Source: Pontibacterium sp049603715 (GTDB taxonomy: Bacteria; Pseudomonadota; Gammaproteobacteria; Pseudomonadales; Balneatricaceae). Taken from it: a DNA stretch of 64,000 nt. The notes beneath the pieces were generated by a model, which saw only the letters and a list, made by a program, of their open reading frames with translations, was not told the DNA's origin and searched no databases. Shown piece after piece: positions 63,693 to 64,000 of this stretch (the first letter of the stretch is position 1; each line of letters starts with the position of its first letter). The position numbers and the translations under genes were made by a program. The DNA lies in assembly GCA_049603715.1 (NCBI GenBank), contig JBMYSW010000003.1, positions 124,001 through 188,000 on the forward strand. The letters run 5' to 3'.

Positions 63693-63813
63693 GGTCTATC
63701 TCCATGGCCAGAAGGCATTAATAAAATTATTAGACCATTAAAACCTGATGAACTCAGCATTACCACTCGTTTGGTAGTATAATGGCACCTTTTGGTTAAC
63801 CTCGGAGAATATC

Positions 63814-64000
63814 ATGGCGCAACGTCAGGCCACGGTTACTCGTAATACGCTAGAAACTCAGATTACTGTGTCTGTAAACTTGGATGGTACCGGTGTGTAC
63901 AACGTTGATACCGGCGTACCTTTTCTTGAGCACATGATGGAGCAAATTGCCCGTCACGGTCTGATCGACCTTGATATTCAAGCCAAAGGCGACCTTCATA
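63814..64000 (+). CDS. hisB: Imidazoleglycerol-phosphate dehydratase (partial)
   Basis: HisB performs the sixth step of histidine synthesis. The first 62 codons are present, starting MAQRQATVTRNTLETQITV and including the metal-ligand segment VPFLEHMMEQIARHG. CGGAGA precedes the ATG. Divergent from the AsmA gene; the remainder lies past the window. Confidence 0.95.
   Translation, partial: MAQRQATVTRNTLETQITVSVNLDGTGVYNVDTGVPFLEHMMEQIARHGLIDLDIQAKGDLH

Overview
The window is chromosomal DNA from a gammaproteobacterium, most like marine Oceanospirillales, Cellvibrionales or Pseudomonadales relatives. The dnaA / rpmH-rnpA-yidC-mnmE origin block, the Fur-controlled fagA-fumC pair, the folX-folE pair and the asmA-mutY-yggX-tRNA-Phe / hisB block all support this. 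I cannot name the genus from sequence alone.

Layout: 1-5381 is the origin-proximal housekeeping block. It holds dnaA (minus strand, cut by the window edge), a 599-bp intergenic region with a perfect DnaA box, rpmH, rnpA, yidC and mnmE; yidD is missing from its usual place. 5382-11761 carries a RhuM-like gene, a universal stress protein, a complete ProVWX-type betaine importer with a CosR/EctR-like MarR regulator, and a TetR regulator. 12170-18911 has trpBA, a two-gene operon of a periplasmic ligand-binding protein plus a diguanylate cyclase, nadE, and a NYN/OST-HTH nuclease-like gene. 19603-28903 is a five-gene cluster of circularly permuted ATP-grasp, alpha-E and transglutaminase-like proteins present as two parallel sets, with a possible sigma-54 promoter in front. 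29080-34262 has a Fur box, fagA, fumC, a YbaN-like gene, folX, folE and a haem-motif diguanylate cyclase.

From about 34263 to 59289 the sequence turns into an accessory island with lower GC, orphan genes and recombination modules, ending at a tRNA-Phe gene. Left part: a NYN nuclease fused to a ParS/MbcA-like C-terminal domain beside a perfect 20-bp palindrome, two orphan membrane proteins, two tandem copies of a 219-220-nt hairpin-rich element, remnants of fic and integrase genes, two secreted orphans, a small tyrosine recombinase, a coiled-coil pair and ardA. Middle part: a defence island with a four-gene ABC-three-component operon and a STAND NTPase with Sel1 repeats that is split by a frameshift. 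Right part: a mobilisation module (small membrane proteins, VirD4-like coupling protein, four-TM protein, secreted vWA protein, MobC, relaxase) without any type IV secretion channel genes, then a large serine recombinase whose reading frame runs into tRNA-Phe. The whole looks like an integrative mobilisable element, perhaps several layered ones, that brings defence and anti-restriction cargo.

59366-64000 returns to housekeeping genes: a short orphan, yggX, mutY, an AsmA-family gene and the start of hisB. The best candidates for something undescribed are the ABC-3C operon with a shared MGDK motif, the NYN-DUF2384 fusion, the tandem structured repeat, and the vWA-containing mobilisation module.
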